Source: Acinetobacter wuhouensis
GTDB lineage: Bacteria; Pseudomonadota; Gammaproteobacteria; Pseudomonadales; Moraxellaceae
Length of the DNA: 5,009 bases
Direction of reading: 5' to 3'
Assembly (NCBI RefSeq): GCF_001696605.3
Contig: NZ_CP031715.1
Coordinates: forward strand, 1 to 5,009
The notes under the pieces were generated by a model. It saw nothing but the letters and a program-made list of their open reading frames with translations. It was not told the origin of the DNA and did no database searches. The first letter of the stretch is position 1, and every line of letters begins with the position of its first letter. Made by a program: the position numbers and the translations under genes. Positions 3,976 to 5,009 of the stretch are shown here, piece by piece.

Positions 3976-4943
3976 AATGACATTCCGCCTCTACCTAATT
4001 TTTGAGATGCCTTGCGGAGTGCTTGCTCGGCTCGTTGTTTATCTAATTCTTGCTGTCGCTTCATTTCCGCTTGGCGTTCCAGTTCTAGACGTTTGCTTTC
4101 TTGATTCTTCTGCCATTGATCAAAGCCTTGATCGACACGGTTTAAACCACGCTGTAAAACGCTCTCTTTCTGCTGTTTATTTTGGTGAAGCTGTTGGGTG
4201 TTTTGCTGTTTGACGTTGTCATTAAAACGGCTAATTTCAGTGTCTATGCCTTGTCTGCGTAATTGGGTGACTTTGGTGCCTTCGTGAATCGTGGCTTGTA
4301 ATCCGTTGTTCTGATCGGTATAGCTGCGGTGGTCTATTTTTTCTCGGTAGCCTGCACGTTCCAATGCCTTGTTGGCTAAGTCTGCCCATGTTTCTCGAAT
4401 TTGCTTAATATCTTCTTGGGTTGTACCCATACCAAGGCTTTTTCTTTTGGCGTTGCTGAGTTCAATATCGGTTTTGGTGGTTAGGGTGAGTTTATTGTCC
4501 GTGTCCAGTTCTGCCTTTCGGGTCGTGAGCATGATATGGGCGTGATGGTTTTTATCACTACCGCCTTTGCTGGGTTCATGGATGGCTAAATCTGCGATCA
4601 CGCCATAGCGGTCAACTAAAGACCTAGCAAAATCTTTTGCCAGGTCTTTACGTTGATCAGCGTCTAATTCATCAGGCAGGGCAATCACCCATTCTCTAGC
4701 GGTTCGGGCATCTTTACGGTTTTCTGTTTTTTCTGCCAAGTTCCAAAGTTCACCACGGTCAATTTGAATATCTAAATTAGAGATAATTTCAGAATAAGCG
4801 ACACCATCTTTTCTCGTAAAGTCATGGGTCAGTCCTGTGCGTTCATCTTCTAATTTTTCCCCTGCACGATATGCAGCAGATGCAACCGCAGTTCGTCCCG
4901 AACTTCGGTTAACCGTTTTAGTGGAACAGTGATAAATTGCCAT
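3972..4943 (-). CDS. mobA: MobA/MobL-family (MobQ) relaxase
   Basis: A 323-residue relaxase that nicks oriT, stays bound to the 5' end through a tyrosine, and pilots the strand into the recipient. The start AIYHCSTKTVNRSSGRTAVA followed by SAAYRAGEKL places the catalytic Tyr at residue 25, as in RSF1010 MobA. REWVIALP carries Glu84, and the metal-binding histidines are His122 (AIHEP) and His133/134/136 (HHAHIML). A conserved ALERAGYREKIDHRS segment follows at about 193-207. The C-terminal 80 residues are a Gln/Lys/Arg-rich coiled coil ending GRGGMSL. It lacks the primase domain that makes RSF1010 MobA about 709 residues. ATG 4943 is preferred over TTG 4946 because it overlaps the upstream stop as TGATG and gives the standard MAIYH start; no strong Shine-Dalgarno is seen, so translation is probably coupled. 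Confidence 0.96.
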   Translation of the reverse strand: MAIYHCSTKTVNRSSGRTAVASAAYRAGEKLEDERTGLTHDFTRKDGVAYSEIISNLDIQIDRGELWNLAEKTENRKDARTAREWVIALPDELDADQRKDLAKDFARSLVDRYGVIADLAIHEPSKGGSDKNHHAHIMLTTRKAELDTDNKLTLTTKTDIELSNAKRKSLGMGTTQEDIKQIRETWADLANKALERAGYREKIDHRSYTDQNNGLQATIHEGTKVTQLRRQGIDTEISRFNDNVKQQNTQQLHQNKQQKESVLQRGLNRVDQGFDQWQKNQESKRLELERQAEMKRQQELDKQRAEQALRKASQKLGRGGMSL

Positions 4944-5009
4944 CAAATGAAGCTATCGGTATATTTTTTTCGAATCTCATCTAAGTTGTCATTAATATCA
5001 ATGAGAGCC
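4943..5009 (-). CDS. Small single-pass membrane protein of the mob operon, C-terminal part (cut by window edge)
   Basis: The frame from 5009 encodes ALIDINDNLDEIRKKYTDSFI after one base of a split codon, and stops at TGA 4945-4943, whose last base is the A of the mobA ATG. Joined to the frame leaving position 1, the split codon reads AAG (Lys). The acidic and basic heptads then continue without a break from the NTRSLEYDNSRLE segment at the other end. On its own this piece has no start codon within the window, which supports reading it as the tail of the gene at 149-1. Its tight overlap with mobA implies one mRNA and coupled expression. Confidence 0.72.
   Translation of the reverse strand, partial: ALIDINDNLDEIRKKYTDSFI

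Noticed and set aside
3977..4213. Plus-strand open frame of 78 codons
   Set aside because: It is entirely antisense to the coiled-coil tail of the well-supported relaxase, with no upstream signal.
4944..4946. TTG 4946 as the mobA start
   Set aside because: It adds only one residue before the standard MAIYH start, and ATG 4943 gives the TGATG coupling.
1..5009. Insertion sequence, tRNA or rRNA, partition, toxin-antitoxin or resistance gene
   Set aside because: No transposase, terminal repeats, tRNA fold, ParA/ParB, toxin-antitoxin pair or resistance protein could be recognised in any frame.

Overview
The window reads as a small cryptic mobilizable plasmid, most likely from Acinetobacter or a close relative in the Moraxellaceae. 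The reasons are a Rep_3-type initiator of the kind common on Acinetobacter plasmids, four tandem 22-bp iterons next to it, and an RSF1010-like (MobQ) mobilization region in an A+T-rich background. The species call rests on recalled resemblance, not on a search.

The 5009 bases are probably the whole plasmid opened at an arbitrary point. A minus-strand gene that runs off position 1 continues in frame from position 5009 and stops with a one-base overlap on the relaxase start. Joining the ends also restores the expected order of mobC, oriT, then the relaxase operon.

Layout. Minus strand across the junction (149 to 1, then 5009 to 3505): a 71-residue single-pass membrane protein, the relaxase mobA, and a 156-residue membrane protein with four C-terminal cysteines. 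All three are linked by TGATG or ATGA overlaps. At 172-256 lie three successive perfect inverted repeats, the last being the oriT hairpin followed by the RSF1010-type nic core. At 287-621 (+) are a promoter and mobC. At 2192-625 (-) is the replication operon: the Rep initiator, then an unrecognised two-span membrane protein in an ATGA overlap. At 2216-2420 is oriV: a half-iteron operator and promoter, the iterons, and an A+T-rich flank. At 2421-2754 is non-coding DNA rich in hairpins and short repeats. At 2755-3390 (+) is a lone gene for a C-terminally membrane-anchored protein of unknown function. At 3391-3504 a hairpin-rich convergent spacer separates it from the mob operon.

How it fits together: Rep binds the iterons to start replication and probably represses its own promoter through the inverted half-iterons. 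MobC and MobA process oriT so that a co-resident conjugative element can transfer the plasmid. The two small membrane proteins of the mob operon may link the relaxosome to the membrane or the coupling apparatus. No partition, toxin-antitoxin, resistance, transposase or conjugation-pilus gene is visible. The genes of unknown role are the rep-linked membrane protein, the 211-residue protein and the two small mob-operon proteins.
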